A DNA stretch of 64,000 bases from Bradyrhizobium niftali (GCF_004571025.1 NZ_SPQT01000024.1:88468-152467); one strand, 5' to 3'; positions 20,562 through 29,960 are shown, numbered from the stretch's first letter. The notes: a model not told the origin generated them from the sequence alone. A program made the numbers and translations.

Positions 20562-21530
20562 ATGTCCATGCCTGCCTTGTTCAAAGGGCGCCTGTCGATC
20601 CCCGTGATCGGCTCGCCGCTCTTCATCATCTCGGTGCCCGATCTCGTGATCGCGCAATGCAAGGCCGGTGTGGTCGGCTCGTTTCCGGCACTGAACGCGC
20701 GCCCGCCCGAGCTGCTCGACGAATGGCTGGCGCGGATCACCGAAGAGCTCGCGGCCTATGACCGCGCGCATCCCGACAAGCCGTCGGCGCCGTTCGCGGT
20801 CAACCAGATCGTGCACAAGTCGAACAACCGGCTCGATCACGACATGCAGCTCTGCGCCAAGTACAAGGTGCCGATGATCATCTCCTCGCTCGGTGCGCGC
20901 GAGGAGCTGAACCAGGCCGTGCACGGCTGGGGCGGCATCATCTTCCACGACGTGATCAACCAGAAATTCGCGCACAAGGCGATCGAGAAGGGCGCCGACG
21001 GCCTGATCCTGGTCGCGGCCGGTGCCGGCGGCCACGCCGGCACCATCTCGCCGCTCGCTTTCGTCGCCGAGACGCGCAAGTGGTTCGACGGCCCGATCGC
21101 GCTGTCGGGTGCGATCGGCAACGGCAAGGCGATCCGCGCCGCGCGCATCCTCGGCGCCGATTTCGCCTATATCGGTTCGGCCTTCATCGCGACCAAGGAA
21201 GCCAATGCGGTCGAGCGGTACAAGGAGATGATCGCGGGCTCGACGGCCGACGACATCGTCTATTCCAACCTCTTCACCGGCGTGCACGGCAATTACCTGA
21301 AGCCCTCGATCCTCGCCGCCGGCATGGATCCGGAGAACCTGCCGACGTCCGATCCGTCCAAGATGAATTTCGGCACCGACGCCTCCGGCGAGCGCGCCAA
21401 GCCGAAGGCCTGGAAGGAGATCTGGGGCTCGGGCCAGGGCATCGGCAGCGTCGAAGGCATCGTCCCCGCCGCCGACCTAATCGCGCGCTTCAAGAAGGAA
21501 TACGACGAGGCGATCGATCCGCCGTTGTGA
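20562..21530 (+). CDS. Nitronate monooxygenase (2-nitropropane dioxygenase family), copy 1
   Basis: A 322-residue FMN-dependent TIM-barrel enzyme that oxidises alkyl nitronates. Visible features are the N-terminal 'IPVIGSPLFIISVPDLVIAQ', the FMN phosphate loop 'LVAAGAGGHAGTISP', and 'ALSGAIGNGKAIRAARILGA' with 'YIGSAFIATKEA'. About 3.1 kb downstream lies a second family member of nearly the same length (24609-25574). The substrate in vivo is unknown. Confidence 0.88.
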   Translation: MSMPALFKGRLSIPVIGSPLFIISVPDLVIAQCKAGVVGSFPALNARPPELLDEWLARITEELAAYDRAHPDKPSAPFAVNQIVHKSNNRLDHDMQLCAKYKVPMIISSLGAREELNQAVHGWGGIIFHDVINQKFAHKAIEKGADGLILVAAGAGGHAGTISPLAFVAETRKWFDGPIALSGAIGNGKAIRAARILGADFAYIGSAFIATKEANAVERYKEMIAGSTADDIVYSNLFTGVHGNYLKPSILAAGMDPENLPTSDPSKMNFGTDASGERAKPKAWKEIWGSGQGIGSVEGIVPAADLIARFKKEYDEAIDPPL

Positions 21531-21566
21531 TGTGCGGCTGTGGGTCGGACCGGCCCACGTCTCCTC

Positions 21567-21702
21567 CGTCGTCCCGGCGAAGGCCGGGACCCATACCGCG
21601 TGATGTCTCGGGTTGCGGAAGGTAGGCGTACCGAACGATGAGTCTGCGCCAAACCACTCCCTGTGGTTATGGGTCCCGGCCTTCGCCGGGACGACGGCGC
21701 AA
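21567..21702. repeat. Intergenic palindromic element, GTCGTCCCGGCGAAGGCCGGGAC type
   Basis: Long inverted repeat: 'TCGTCCCGGCGAAGGCCGGG' at the left end and its complement at the right end, spanning most of the gap between the monooxygenase and the thioesterase. Confidence 0.75.
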
Positions 21703-21742
21703 TTTTGGACTCCTGGCGTTCCAGCCAAACGAGATTTAACCG

Positions 21743-22516
21743 ATGACCGCCATCTACCGCGTCGACGGCAACAGCGTCGTCACCAGCCCTGATGCCGCAG
21801 GTCCCTGGGACCGGCGCATGCAGCACGGCTCGGCGCCGGCGTCGCTGGTGACATGGGCGGCCGAACGCATCCCGACGCCGGTGCCGATGGCGATTGCGCG
21901 CGTCACCATCGACCTGATGCGCCCGGTGCCGGTGGCGCCGCTCACGATCGCGACCGAGATTTTGCGCGAGGGCCGCAAGATCCAGCTCTGCGAAATCAAG
22001 CTGCTCGCCGACGGCGTGCAGGTCGTGGGCGCCACCGTGCTCAAGATCAAGACGCAGGCGCAGGCGCTGCCGGACGAGGTCAAGGAGCTGCCGGTGACCT
22101 TGCCGTCGCCGGAGGATTCACTGGTCGAGGACGGTCATGCCGCCACCAGTCCGTTCGTGCGCTCGGTCTCGATGCGCGCCGCGCGCGGCCGCTTCGGCCA
22201 GGCCGGTGCCGGGGCGGTCTGGTTTCGCGTCGACCATCCCTTGATCGAGGGCGAAGCGATCTCGCAGGCGATGCGCGCAATGGTCGCCGCCGATTTTTCC
22301 AACGGCACGGCTTCGACGCTCGACTTCCGCGCCTGGACCTACATCAACGCCGATCTCACCGTGAGCTTTGCGCGCCAGCCGGTCGGCGAGTGGATCTTGC
22401 TGGACGGCGACTCCTGGATCGGCCCCGACGGCGCAGGGCTCGCCATGTCGCGGCTGGCGGACCGGCAAGGCTATTTCGGTCGCGCGGTGCAGAGCCTGGT
22501 GATCGAGAAGCGGTGA
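21743..22516 (+). CDS. Acyl-CoA thioesterase-like protein (double hotdog)
   Basis: A 257-residue protein of the double-hotdog thioesterase group (4HBT_3-like). The first hotdog has 'GPWDRRMQHGSAPASLVTWA' and 'ARVTIDLMRPVPVAPLTIAT'; the second has 'AVWFRVDHPLIEGEAISQAM', 'ADFSNGTASTLDFRAW' and 'YINADLTVSFARQPVGEW'. It probably hydrolyses an acyl-CoA in the cytosol. The neighbourhood (nitronate monooxygenases and acyl-CoA synthetase) suggests a fatty- or aryl-acid route, which is inference. Confidence 0.8.
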   Translation: MTAIYRVDGNSVVTSPDAAGPWDRRMQHGSAPASLVTWAAERIPTPVPMAIARVTIDLMRPVPVAPLTIATEILREGRKIQLCEIKLLADGVQVVGATVLKIKTQAQALPDEVKELPVTLPSPEDSLVEDGHAATSPFVRSVSMRAARGRFGQAGAGAVWFRVDHPLIEGEAISQAMRAMVAADFSNGTASTLDFRAWTYINADLTVSFARQPVGEWILLDGDSWIGPDGAGLAMSRLADRQGYFGRAVQSLVIEKR

Positions 22517-22648
22517 GCGTGACGGCAAGCGCCGTGATCGCTGCTTGAGCCGATTGAACGGCAGACTTCCGCCGCCGCGGAAGGGATGCCCTGGTCGCGA
22601 GCCTCTTCTTGTCCGGAGGTCTCTGTTCGACGCCAGCGTCCTGCCAGT

Positions 22649-22747
22649 TCAACTGCCGTAGACGATCTTGATCTCCCACAGCAGGACAACAATGGCCGTG
22701 ATCAACGTGATGGCGGCCAACGCACTTTCCAAGGAAGCGACTCTCAT
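22649..22747 (-). CDS. 32-residue predicted single-pass membrane peptide
   Basis: An open frame of 32 codons reads MRVASLESALAAITLITAIV and then VLLWEIKIVYGS. A GCGGAGTATCAG ribosome-binding region lies directly before the ATG at 22747. The peptide is one hydrophobic helix with short polar ends, as in many small membrane proteins. It lies alone in the gap between the thioesterase and acyl-CoA synthetase genes. Expression and conservation are untested. Confidence 0.5.
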   Translation of the reverse strand: MRVASLESALAAITLITAIVVLLWEIKIVYGS

Positions 22748-22937
22748 CTGATACTCCGCTTCCCAGCCCCGTCAGCGGTCTATTTGATTCGTTGATTCGC
22801 CTGCAATCGTGCGGACGGCGTGGCTGCAAAGTCCCTTCCGCGCTGTTGTTCGCCGGTCACAGCGACACCGTAGAATCCCGGGGGCGGGCGCGGGAGGCTG
22901 TACGGTGCTGCCTGCCACAAGTTGCAGATCGAGATGA

Positions 22938-24500
22938 CTACCCCACCATCCGGTCCCGCCCGCTCCAAAATCCCGCGCGCAGCACCTTCTTGTCGACCTT
23001 GCCGACGCCGGTCATCGGCAATTGCTTGACGAACTGGATCTGCTTTGGCGCATGCGCCGAACCCTTTCGCGTCTTCACGAAATTGATCAGCTCGCCTGGA
23101 TCGGGCCTTGCGCCTTCGCGCGGCACGACGATGGCGATGACGGCTTCGCCCCATTTCTCGTCGGGGATGCCGACGACCGCGACCATCGCGACATCCGCAT
23201 GCTGAGACAGCACGTCCTCGACCTCGCGCGGAAAGATGTTGAAGCCGCCGGAGACGATCATGTCCTTCTTGCGGTCGAGGATGAACATGTAGCCGCGCTC
23301 GTCCTTGCGCGCGATGTCGCCGGTGTGGACCCAGCCGTTCTTCAGCGTCTCGGCCGTGACGTCAGGCCGCTTCCAGTATCCCGCCATGACATGCGGGGCG
23401 CGCACGCAGATCTCGCCGGCCTCGCCCGTCTTCACCTCCTGGTCGTTGTCGTCGAGGATCCTGACCTCGCAGGCCGCGATCGGGAAGCCGCAGGACAGGA
23501 ACAGCTCCGGCGTCCTGGGATCATGGTCCTTCTTGCGCAGCACCGAGATCGGATAGCATTCGGTCTGGCCGTAGAGCTGCGAGAACACCGGCCCGATCCG
23601 TTCGATGCCCTCGATCAGCCGGCTCGGAGACATCGCGGATGCGCCGTAGAGCACGAGCTCGAGCGAGGAGAGGTCGGTCCTGCCCAGCGCGGGATGGTCG
23701 AGCAGCACGTAGATCATGGTCGGAACGAACAGCGTGAAGTTGATGCGCTCGCGCGCGATCGTCGCCAGCACGGCCTCGGGATCGAAACCCTTCAGCATGT
23801 GCACGGTGCCGCCGCGCATCAGGGTCGGCAGCACCTTGGTGCCGGCGACATGGCTGATCGGGGCGACCGCGAGATAGCGCGCACCTTCCGGGATTTCGAA
23901 GTCGGCGAGAATCGCGGCGGCGGCCCCGGCATTTTCGCGATGGTAGCGCAGCGCGCCCTTGGATTTGCCGGTCGTGCCGCCGGTGTAATTCAGCGTGGAG
24001 AGATCGTCAGGGCCGGCGAAGCAATGCGCGCCGGCATGGCCTTCGATCTCGATCGCCTGCAACAGATCGACGCCATAGTCGGCCGGTCCCATGGTGAAGA
24101 CCGCCTTGAGGCGACCCGCCTGCGCGGCAAGCTCGCCGCCGCGATCGCGGAATGCGGCCGCATCGACCACCAGCACCTCGGCCTCGGAATCCTCGAGCTG
24201 GAACAGCTGGTCTCCGCGTGATCCCAGTGGATGCAGCCAGGTGATGCAAAGCCTCGATAATTGCGCCGCGACACCCGCGCACCAGGTGTCGGCACGGTTC
24301 GCGGTGAGGAAGGCGACGCGTGCACCGGGCTGCAATCCAAGCCGCATGAACACGCCCTGGATGCGCCCGATCAGGTCGATGGTGCCCTGATAGCTCAGCG
24401 ATCCGCCGGGCCAGACGAAAGCGGTGTGGCCCGGATAGCGCGCCAGCGCCTGCAGCGTCTGCGCACAAGTCGGTGGCGATGCGTGGAGCGGATCGGACAT
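22938..24500 (-). CDS. AMP-dependent acyl-CoA synthetase
   Basis: A 520-residue ANL-family ligase. The ATP-binding loop 'LNYTGGTTGKSKG', 'YGQTECYPISVL', 'GWVHTGDIARKDERGYMFIL' and the terminal 'TGVGKVDKKVLR' with the catalytic lysine are present. It is shorter than FadD and resembles fatty- or aryl-acid CoA ligases of degradation pathways; the substrate is not clear. It is divergent from the second nitronate monooxygenase with about 110 bases between them, so they may share a control region. Confidence 0.85.
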   Translation of the reverse strand: MSDPLHASPPTCAQTLQALARYPGHTAFVWPGGSLSYQGTIDLIGRIQGVFMRLGLQPGARVAFLTANRADTWCAGVAAQLSRLCITWLHPLGSRGDQLFQLEDSEAEVLVVDAAAFRDRGGELAAQAGRLKAVFTMGPADYGVDLLQAIEIEGHAGAHCFAGPDDLSTLNYTGGTTGKSKGALRYHRENAGAAAAILADFEIPEGARYLAVAPISHVAGTKVLPTLMRGGTVHMLKGFDPEAVLATIARERINFTLFVPTMIYVLLDHPALGRTDLSSLELVLYGASAMSPSRLIEGIERIGPVFSQLYGQTECYPISVLRKKDHDPRTPELFLSCGFPIAACEVRILDDNDQEVKTGEAGEICVRAPHVMAGYWKRPDVTAETLKNGWVHTGDIARKDERGYMFILDRKKDMIVSGGFNIFPREVEDVLSQHADVAMVAVVGIPDEKWGEAVIAIVVPREGARPDPGELINFVKTRKGSAHAPKQIQFVKQLPMTGVGKVDKKVLRAGFWSGRDRMVG

Positions 24501-24608
24501 ATGTTTCCTCGTTGCTTTGTCATCGGCTTCTGGCGTGCCAATGTTTGCCGTAACGCTAGCACAGGGAATGCGGGATGGAACGGCAAAGCCCGCGCGAGGG
24601 AGGCATGC

Positions 24609-25574
24609 GTGACGTCAGATCGACTGCAACGTTTCCGCGATCGCCTCGCTCTGCCGCTGATCGCCGCGCCGATGTTTCTGGTGTCGGGCGTCGAGCTCAT
24701 GGTCGCGGCCTGCGGCAACGGCGTGATCGGCAGCTTTCCGAGCGCGAATTGCCGTAGCACGGAACAATTCGACGAATGGCTCACCGCCATCGACGCGCGG
24801 CTGCGGCAGCATGAAGATCAAGCCGGCCGCAAGGCTGCGCCGCTCTGTCCAAACCTGATCGTGCACCGCTCCAATGCGCGGCTGGAGCAGGATCTCGCCG
24901 CGCTGCTGCGGCACAGGCCGGAGATCGTCATCACCTCGGTCGGCTCGCCCGCGCCGGTGTTGCAGCCGCTGCATGACGCCGGTGCGCTGGTGCTGGCGGA
25001 TGTCGCCTCGATCCGCCACGCCGAACGTGCGGCGGAAGCAGGTGCTGATGGGCTCGTGCTGCTCACCGCCGGCGCGGGCGGGCAGACCGGCTGGCTCAAT
25101 CCGTTCGCCTTCGTCCGCGCGGTGCGCGCATTCTACGACGGCATCATCGTGCTCGCGGGTGGCATCAGCGATGGCCGCGCGCTGCATGCCGCGGAAGTGC
25201 TCGGCTGCGATCTCGGCTACATGGGCACGAAATTCATCGCGACGCGCGAGAGCATGGCGGACGATCGATACAAACGGATGCTGGTCGAGAGCAGCGCCGA
25301 CGACATCCTGCTGACCACCGCGTTCACGGGACTTCAGACCAGCATGCTGAAGCCGTCGATCGTCGCTGCGGGGCTTGATCCCGACGACCTGCCGGCGCGC
25401 GGGGCAATCGACATCGCCAAGGACATCGACGTTACCGCGCGGGACAACCGGCCCAAACGCTGGCGCGATATCTGGAGCGGCGGGCACTCGACGTCCGGAG
25501 TGACCGATGTGCTCGCCGTCGGCGATCTCGTTGCGCGGACTCTTGCCGAATACCGCGAGGCGGGTGGGCGGTAG
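24609..25574 (+). CDS. Nitronate monooxygenase-like protein, copy 2
   Basis: A 321-residue FMN-binding TIM-barrel protein related to the gene at 20562. Shared features include 'LIAAPMFLVSGVELMVAACG', 'LLTAGAGGQTGWLNPFAFV', 'VLAGGISDGRALHAAEVLG' and 'YMGTKFIATRESMADDRYK'. The frame stays open upstream, but GGGAGG lies just before the GTG at 24609 and homology begins there. It is more divergent than copy 1 and may act on a different substrate. Confidence 0.82.
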   Translation: MTSDRLQRFRDRLALPLIAAPMFLVSGVELMVAACGNGVIGSFPSANCRSTEQFDEWLTAIDARLRQHEDQAGRKAAPLCPNLIVHRSNARLEQDLAALLRHRPEIVITSVGSPAPVLQPLHDAGALVLADVASIRHAERAAEAGADGLVLLTAGAGGQTGWLNPFAFVRAVRAFYDGIIVLAGGISDGRALHAAEVLGCDLGYMGTKFIATRESMADDRYKRMLVESSADDILLTTAFTGLQTSMLKPSIVAAGLDPDDLPARGAIDIAKDIDVTARDNRPKRWRDIWSGGHSTSGVTDVLAVGDLVARTLAEYREAGGR

Positions 25575-25585
25575 CTGGGCTCCGT

Positions 25586-25665
25586 CATGCCCGGGCTTAT
25601 CCCGGGCGCATCCACGTTCCTTGCCGCAGGTGAGACGTGGATGGCTGGGGCAAGCCCGGTCATGA
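25586..25665. repeat. Intergenic palindromic element, CCGTCATGCCCGGGCTT type
   Basis: Inverted ends 'GTCATGCCCGGGCTTATCCC' and 'GGGGCAAGCCCGGTCATGAC', with an inner dyad 'ATCCACGTT...GACGTGGAT'. Confidence 0.7.
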
Positions 25666-25796
25666 CGATGCGGAGACTTCCGGCCCCGTCACAGTGAATC
25701 CCGCATAGCTCCATTCCCCCCACTTAACGGCGGATTAACCATCGCCCGCCCAGAATCCCCCTCAAGGCCGCCAATCAGGACCGAGAGGGACAGGCG

Positions 25797-26045
25797 ATGG
25801 ACTTCGATTTTCTCAACTCCAAGACGGCGGCTTCGCTGGACGAAATCCGCGTCCGCGTGGCCCATGCGCTGGCCCGCCACCCGCTGTGCCGCAATGTGCG
25901 CTTCGACATCGTCAGCGTCCCCCGCACCCGTCGGGGCGGCAACTGGACGGTGACGCTGCAATCGGTCGAGCCGCGCGCGGTCTGGGAAGCCTCCGAGATC
26001 GTCGCGGACATCCAGGATGCCTACGATCTGGCGCTAGCGGCCTGA
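25797..26045 (+). CDS. Small conserved hypothetical protein (82 aa)
   Basis: An 82-residue soluble protein starting 'MDFDFLNSKTAASLDEIRVR', with a central 'CRNVRFDIVSVPRTRRGGNW' and an acidic helical end. GAGAGGGACAG precedes the ATG. No signal peptide or membrane helix is present and no domain is recognised. It is followed on the same strand by two more exported or membrane-anchored proteins. Confidence 0.6.
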   Translation: MDFDFLNSKTAASLDEIRVRVAHALARHPLCRNVRFDIVSVPRTRRGGNWTVTLQSVEPRAVWEASEIVADIQDAYDLALAA

Positions 26046-26182
26046 TTTTGCTCGGCTTTTTAGCCATGTCGCCATAGGCATGGTGATTGTCGCCGCAAAG
26101 GCACACTCAAGCCTTAATTCGTTCCTTTTTCCCGGGCACCGTTGACAACATCGTGAACCGCCCCTCCCCGTCGGAGAGACGT

Positions 26183-26902
26183 TTGTCCAAAGCCATCACC
26201 ATCGTCGTTCTGACCTGTTTCCTCGTCCTCGGTGCCGCCACCACCGCTATTCTCGGACGCGATAGCGTGCCCAGCGTTAGTGCCGAGATGATCACCCAGG
26301 CCCCGCCGAAACCGCTCGCGACCAATCGCGCCGCCAAGGCCGACCGTCTGGTTCCGACCCTGGCGCTGGCCTCGGCCGCGATCGAGCCGGTCCTGGTGCC
26401 CGCCGACAGGCTTGCGCAGGCGCCCGTGTTGACCGAGCCGCTGCGCCAGGCCTTTGCCGCCGCCACTCCGTCCGATATTCCGATGCCCAGGACGGGTTCA
26501 TCGGCGAACGTGAACGAGGCGCCCACGGCGGAAGTTCCCGCTGTCGAAGTCCCGGCCAAACCGAAGGTCGTCGCCAAGCCGCAGCCGCAGAAATCCTATT
26601 CGCTGCTCTCCGACGTCCAGATTTCGGGCATCAAGGATCGTCTGAAGCTGTCCTCGTCGCAGGAATATTACTGGCCTTCGGTCGAGACTGCACTGCGCAA
26701 CGTCGTCCGCAGGATCCAGGCGAACAAGCTGTCGAATCCGAACGCGCCGCCCGGCGCGCAGATCGATCCGAACTGCGACGAGGTTCAGCAGTTGAAGTCG
26801 GCCGCGATGCCGCTCCTGTTCCAGCTGCGTGACGACCAGAAAGAGGAAGTGCGCAAGCTCGCCCGCATCATTGGGCTGGAGAAGGTCGCGCAGCAGATCT
26901 GA
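26183..26902 (+). CDS. Membrane-anchored protein of unknown function
   Basis: A roughly 239-residue protein with one N-terminal membrane helix ('ITIVVLTCFLVLGAATTAIL'), a Pro/Ala-rich periplasmic linker and a C-terminal helical domain ('LLSDVQISGIKDRLKLSSSQ', 'YYWPSVETALRNV', 'SAAMPLLFQLRDDQKEEVRK'). Part of the C-terminus is reminiscent of LTXXQ/Spy-like helical repeats but I do not assign it. The TTG at 26183 has GGAGAGACG directly upstream; a GTG at 26153 and the frame opening at 26087 are alternatives. Confidence 0.6.
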   Translation: MSKAITIVVLTCFLVLGAATTAILGRDSVPSVSAEMITQAPPKPLATNRAAKADRLVPTLALASAAIEPVLVPADRLAQAPVLTEPLRQAFAAATPSDIPMPRTGSSANVNEAPTAEVPAVEVPAKPKVVAKPQPQKSYSLLSDVQISGIKDRLKLSSSQEYYWPSVETALRNVVRRIQANKLSNPNAPPGAQIDPNCDEVQQLKSAAMPLLFQLRDDQKEEVRKLARIIGLEKVAQQI

Positions 26903-26943
26903 CGCGCGGTTTCCCGAAGAGATCATGCTCAAACAATGAGCCA

Positions 26944-26969
26944 AGGCGCGATGGCGAGCCATCGCGCCT
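26944..26969. terminator. Strong hairpin after the membrane-anchored protein
   Basis: A perfect dyad GGCGCGATGG / CCATCGCGCC with a four-base loop lies about 40 bases after the stop. It has no clear T-run, so its terminator role is likely but not certain. Confidence 0.5.
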
Positions 26970-27041
26970 CGGGGAACCGCCGATATCAGGAACATCCGGC
27001 AATCTCCAGGCGTTGCCCGCTCCAAAAGAGGGAGTGGACCA

Positions 27042-27731
27042 GTGCGCGCCTCGACAGCCTATTTCGTCGGTGCAGGAACCATCGTCGCGGCCATCGCCAT
27101 TGGTCTCGGGGGCGGCATCGTCGCCGGCAACATCATGAATCCGGTCGCGCCCAAGCAGGGGCCGGATACAGGCAAGATGGCGCAGCGCGCCGAAGCCGCT
27201 ACCGCGCCGGCCCAGAGCAATGCGCCGTCGGAGCGCGTGCAATATCTCACCGGCTCGCAAGCCTTCGGCACCATGACCACTGCGCCCGCGCAGGCGCGGG
27301 GCGATGCAAAGCCAGAGACAAAGCCCGACGACACGCAGGCCACTCAGGCGAACGCCGCACCGCCTGCGCCGCAGCCATCGCAAGCGGCCGCAGTCGAGCC
27401 GGCGAAGCCGGCACCGCCATCGCAAGCCGCAAAGCCCGTCGAGCAGCAGGCTTCGACAGAGCCGCCCCCGTCACCTGACAACGCTTATGCCAAGGCGAGG
27501 GATTCTGACGTGAAGCGCGCCGCGTCCGAACGGCGCCGGATGGATCGCCGCGAGCGTTGGTCCGAGCGACACCGCTATGACTCCCGCGATCCACGCGACA
27601 TGCGCGACCGGACCGATTGGGACGACGTGGCCCGCAACATTCGCGAAGACTCACACGCGCGCGATTACGCGGGCCGGCCGCGTGGCGGCTTCCCGCAGAT
27701 CAGGCTGTTCGGCCCCGACGACGACGACTAG
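27042..27731 (+). CDS. Membrane-anchored Pro/Ala-rich protein with basic C-terminus
   Basis: A 229-residue protein starting at GTG 27042 after GAGGGAG. It has one N-terminal hydrophobic Gly-rich helix ('IVAAIAIGLGGGIVAGNIM'), a long Ala/Pro/Gln linker, and an Arg/Asp-rich tail ('RRRMDRRERWSERHRYDSR') ending 'FGPDDDD'. The layout suggests a periplasmic spacer or wall-associated protein. No family recognised. Confidence 0.6.
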   Translation: MRASTAYFVGAGTIVAAIAIGLGGGIVAGNIMNPVAPKQGPDTGKMAQRAEAATAPAQSNAPSERVQYLTGSQAFGTMTTAPAQARGDAKPETKPDDTQATQANAAPPAPQPSQAAAVEPAKPAPPSQAAKPVEQQASTEPPPSPDNAYAKARDSDVKRAASERRRMDRRERWSERHRYDSRDPRDMRDRTDWDDVARNIREDSHARDYAGRPRGGFPQIRLFGPDDDD

Positions 27732-27734
27732 CGC

Positions 27735-29315
27735 CTAACCCAGGATCGCGGCCGCTGCGCTCTCGGCAATCAGGATCGTCGGCGTCTGGATGTTGCCGGA
27801 GACCATGATCGGGATCACCGAGGCGTCGGCGATATGCAAGCCGTCAATGCCGCGCACCTGCAACCGCTGCGGATCGACGACGGCGAGATCGTCCGTGCCC
27901 ATCCGGCAGGTCGAGGCGGCGTGATAGAGCGTGGTGCAATGGCCGCGGATATAGTCGGCGATCTCCGCATCGCTCGCGGCTTCCGCGCTCGGCGTGACCT
28001 CGCCCTCGATCATCTCCTTCAGCGGCGATTGCGCGGCGATGCGGCGGTTGATGCGCACGCCTTCGATCATGGTCGCGATGTCGCTGCCGCTCGCATCCGA
28101 CGCGAAATAGCAGGGGTCGATCGCGGGATGCTCGATCGGATCGGCCGAACGCAGCGTGATCCGGCCGCGGCTGTTCGGCCGCTGCAACGTCGCATGCAGC
28201 GTGATGCCCGGCCTGGACGACAGGAAGCGGACATAGTCGCGGTGCGGGCTGATCGCGCCGTAGAGCTGGAGGTCGGGCTCGACATCGGGGCGGCTACGCA
28301 CATGCGCGCCGGCGGCGACCCAGGGCGAGCTGCGCGGACCGCTGCGGCTGGTTTCCCACTCGGCAAGGCTCGCGGCCAGGCTTTCTTCCGTCCAGGCGCC
28401 GACGCCGATCTTCTCCTTCGTGTAGAAGGTGATGGGAATGTTGATGTGGTCCTGGAGATCCCTGCCGACGCCTGCCAGCTCGTGCACGACCTCCACGCCG
28501 GCCGCCTTCAATTCGTCGGCAGGACCTACGCCCGACAGCAGGAGTTGTTGCGCCGAGCCGATGGCGCCGGAGGCGAGCACCACCTCGCCGGTCGCGAAGG
28601 CGCTCTTCGGCTGCCCGTTCTCGAGATATTCGACGCCGATCGCGCGGGAGCGCTCGATGATGATGCGGGTTACGCGCACGCTTGTCTTCAGCGTGAGATT
28701 GGCGCGCGTCAGCGCCGGGCGCAGATAGGCCTTGCCGGTGCCGAAACGTTCACCGTCCCTGATGACGAACTGGAAAAAGCCCGCACCTTCCTGGCTGGCG
28801 CCGTTGAAATCGGGATTGTGCGGAAGCCCTGCGGCCTGCGCCGCCTCCAGCCATTTCAATTCGTTCGGGTCGACATGGGGAACGTCGGCGACGTACAACG
28901 GCCCGCTCGTGCCGTGCAAGGGATCGTCGATGAAGCGCGCATTGTTCTCGAAGGCGATGAATTTCGGCAGCACGTCGCGCCACGCCCAGCCGGCGCATCC
29001 CGCCTTCTCCCAGCCGTCGTAATCGGAAGGCAGGCCGCGGATATAGATCATCGCATTGATTGCGCCGGAGCCGCCGACCATCTTGCCGCGCGGCCAGAAA
29101 ATGCGCCGGCCGCGGCAGCCCGCCTGCGGTTCGGTATAGTAGCTCCAGTCGACCGCCGTGTTGAACATTGTCGGCCAGTCCGACGGAATGTCGGAAGCGC
29201 GCGGCGCCGCCCGGCCTGCCTCCAGCACCAATACCTTGCGATGTGGATCGGCCGACAGCCGGTTGGCCAGCACGCAGCCGGCCGAGCCGGCGCCTACGAT
29301 GATCGTGTCGTACAT
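27735..29315 (-). CDS. GMC-family FAD oxidoreductase (choline/alcohol dehydrogenase-like)
   Basis: A 526-residue flavoenzyme. The ADP-binding dinucleotide fold is the N-terminal 'YDTIIVGAGSAGCVLANRLS'; 'GKMVGGSGAINAMIYIRG' is the GMC signature 1 and 'VVLASGAIGSAQQLLLSGVG' the signature 2. The active-site His region near the C-terminus is 'CTTLYHAASTCRMG', and it closes with 'IMVSGNIQTPTILIAESAA'. Family members oxidise choline, alkanols or polyols; the substrate is not visible from sequence. It is not next to betaine genes, so a choline role is unsupported. Confidence 0.88.
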   Translation of the reverse strand: MYDTIIVGAGSAGCVLANRLSADPHRKVLVLEAGRAAPRASDIPSDWPTMFNTAVDWSYYTEPQAGCRGRRIFWPRGKMVGGSGAINAMIYIRGLPSDYDGWEKAGCAGWAWRDVLPKFIAFENNARFIDDPLHGTSGPLYVADVPHVDPNELKWLEAAQAAGLPHNPDFNGASQEGAGFFQFVIRDGERFGTGKAYLRPALTRANLTLKTSVRVTRIIIERSRAIGVEYLENGQPKSAFATGEVVLASGAIGSAQQLLLSGVGPADELKAAGVEVVHELAGVGRDLQDHINIPITFYTKEKIGVGAWTEESLAASLAEWETSRSGPRSSPWVAAGAHVRSRPDVEPDLQLYGAISPHRDYVRFLSSRPGITLHATLQRPNSRGRITLRSADPIEHPAIDPCYFASDASGSDIATMIEGVRINRRIAAQSPLKEMIEGEVTPSAEAASDAEIADYIRGHCTTLYHAASTCRMGTDDLAVVDPQRLQVRGIDGLHIADASVIPIMVSGNIQTPTILIAESAAAAILG

Positions 29316-29386
29316 TGAATGGCACTCCGAGGATCACAGCGTCGTGACGCGGAGTGCTTGCAAGAATTGTGCTTTGCGTGCGACCT

Positions 29387-29497
29387 CGTCATTCCGGGAG
29401 GCGTGCACAGCACGCAGGCCCGGAATCCATCTATCCGCAGAGAACGTGGCGAGATGGATTCCGGGTTCGCTCCGTTGGAGCGCCCCGGAATGACGAC
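29387..29497. repeat. Intergenic palindromic element, CGTCATTCCGGG type
   Basis: Inverted ends 'CGTCATTCCGGGAGGCG' and 'AGCGCCCCGGAATGACG', with an inner 'GGAATCCATC...GATGGATTCC' dyad, between the GMC gene and a small Cys-rich gene. Confidence 0.7.
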
Positions 29498-29501
29498 TGG
29501 T

Positions 29502-29726
29502 TCAGCCCCCGTGCGACTCCACGACCTTGCGGCAGCCGTCCGAAAGCTTCGACTTGTTCTCGCGCAGGCAGGCGTTCATCTGCGGCGGCTTGCCGACATG
29601 TTCGGCGCAGAATTTGCTGGCGTCGCCGCGGCAGGCCATCTGCTCCTGCAGCGTCGGACCGGATTGTGCTGCGGCGGGCAGGGCGGTGGCGGCGAGCAGC
29701 AGCGCGGCAAGAACCGAAATCTTCAT
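29502..29726 (-). CDS. Small secreted cysteine-rich repeat protein
   Basis: A 74-residue exported protein: signal peptide 'VLAALLLAATALPAAAQ', then one cysteine-rich repeat with four cysteines ('EQMACRGDASKFCAEHVG', 'NACLRENKSKLSDGCRK'). This matches the short Cys-rich repeat family resembling GLG1 repeats that is frequent in Rhizobiales. AGAGGTG precedes the ATG at 29726. Function unknown, probably periplasmic with two disulfides. Confidence 0.75.
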   Translation of the reverse strand: MKISVLAALLLAATALPAAAQSGPTLQEQMACRGDASKFCAEHVGKPPQMNACLRENKSKLSDGCRKVVESHGG

Positions 29727-29960
29727 AAAGCACCTCTTTGGGATTGTCGGTGGTCCCGTTTGGGATCGAGCGGGCGGACCATCTCGCGAAGGCCTGGTGC
29801 CGGTCCATGCCATGTTCATGGCATCGGCTCGCGCTCCTGGCCTCCGTACCCCCATCTTCATGGCATGTATCCGTGCGCCGTCTTTTGCCATTCAGACTGC
29901 ACGTCGGCTGCGAAACCCGGTGATTGCACCGGGACGCCGAACGGGAAGCAGGAGAGCAAG

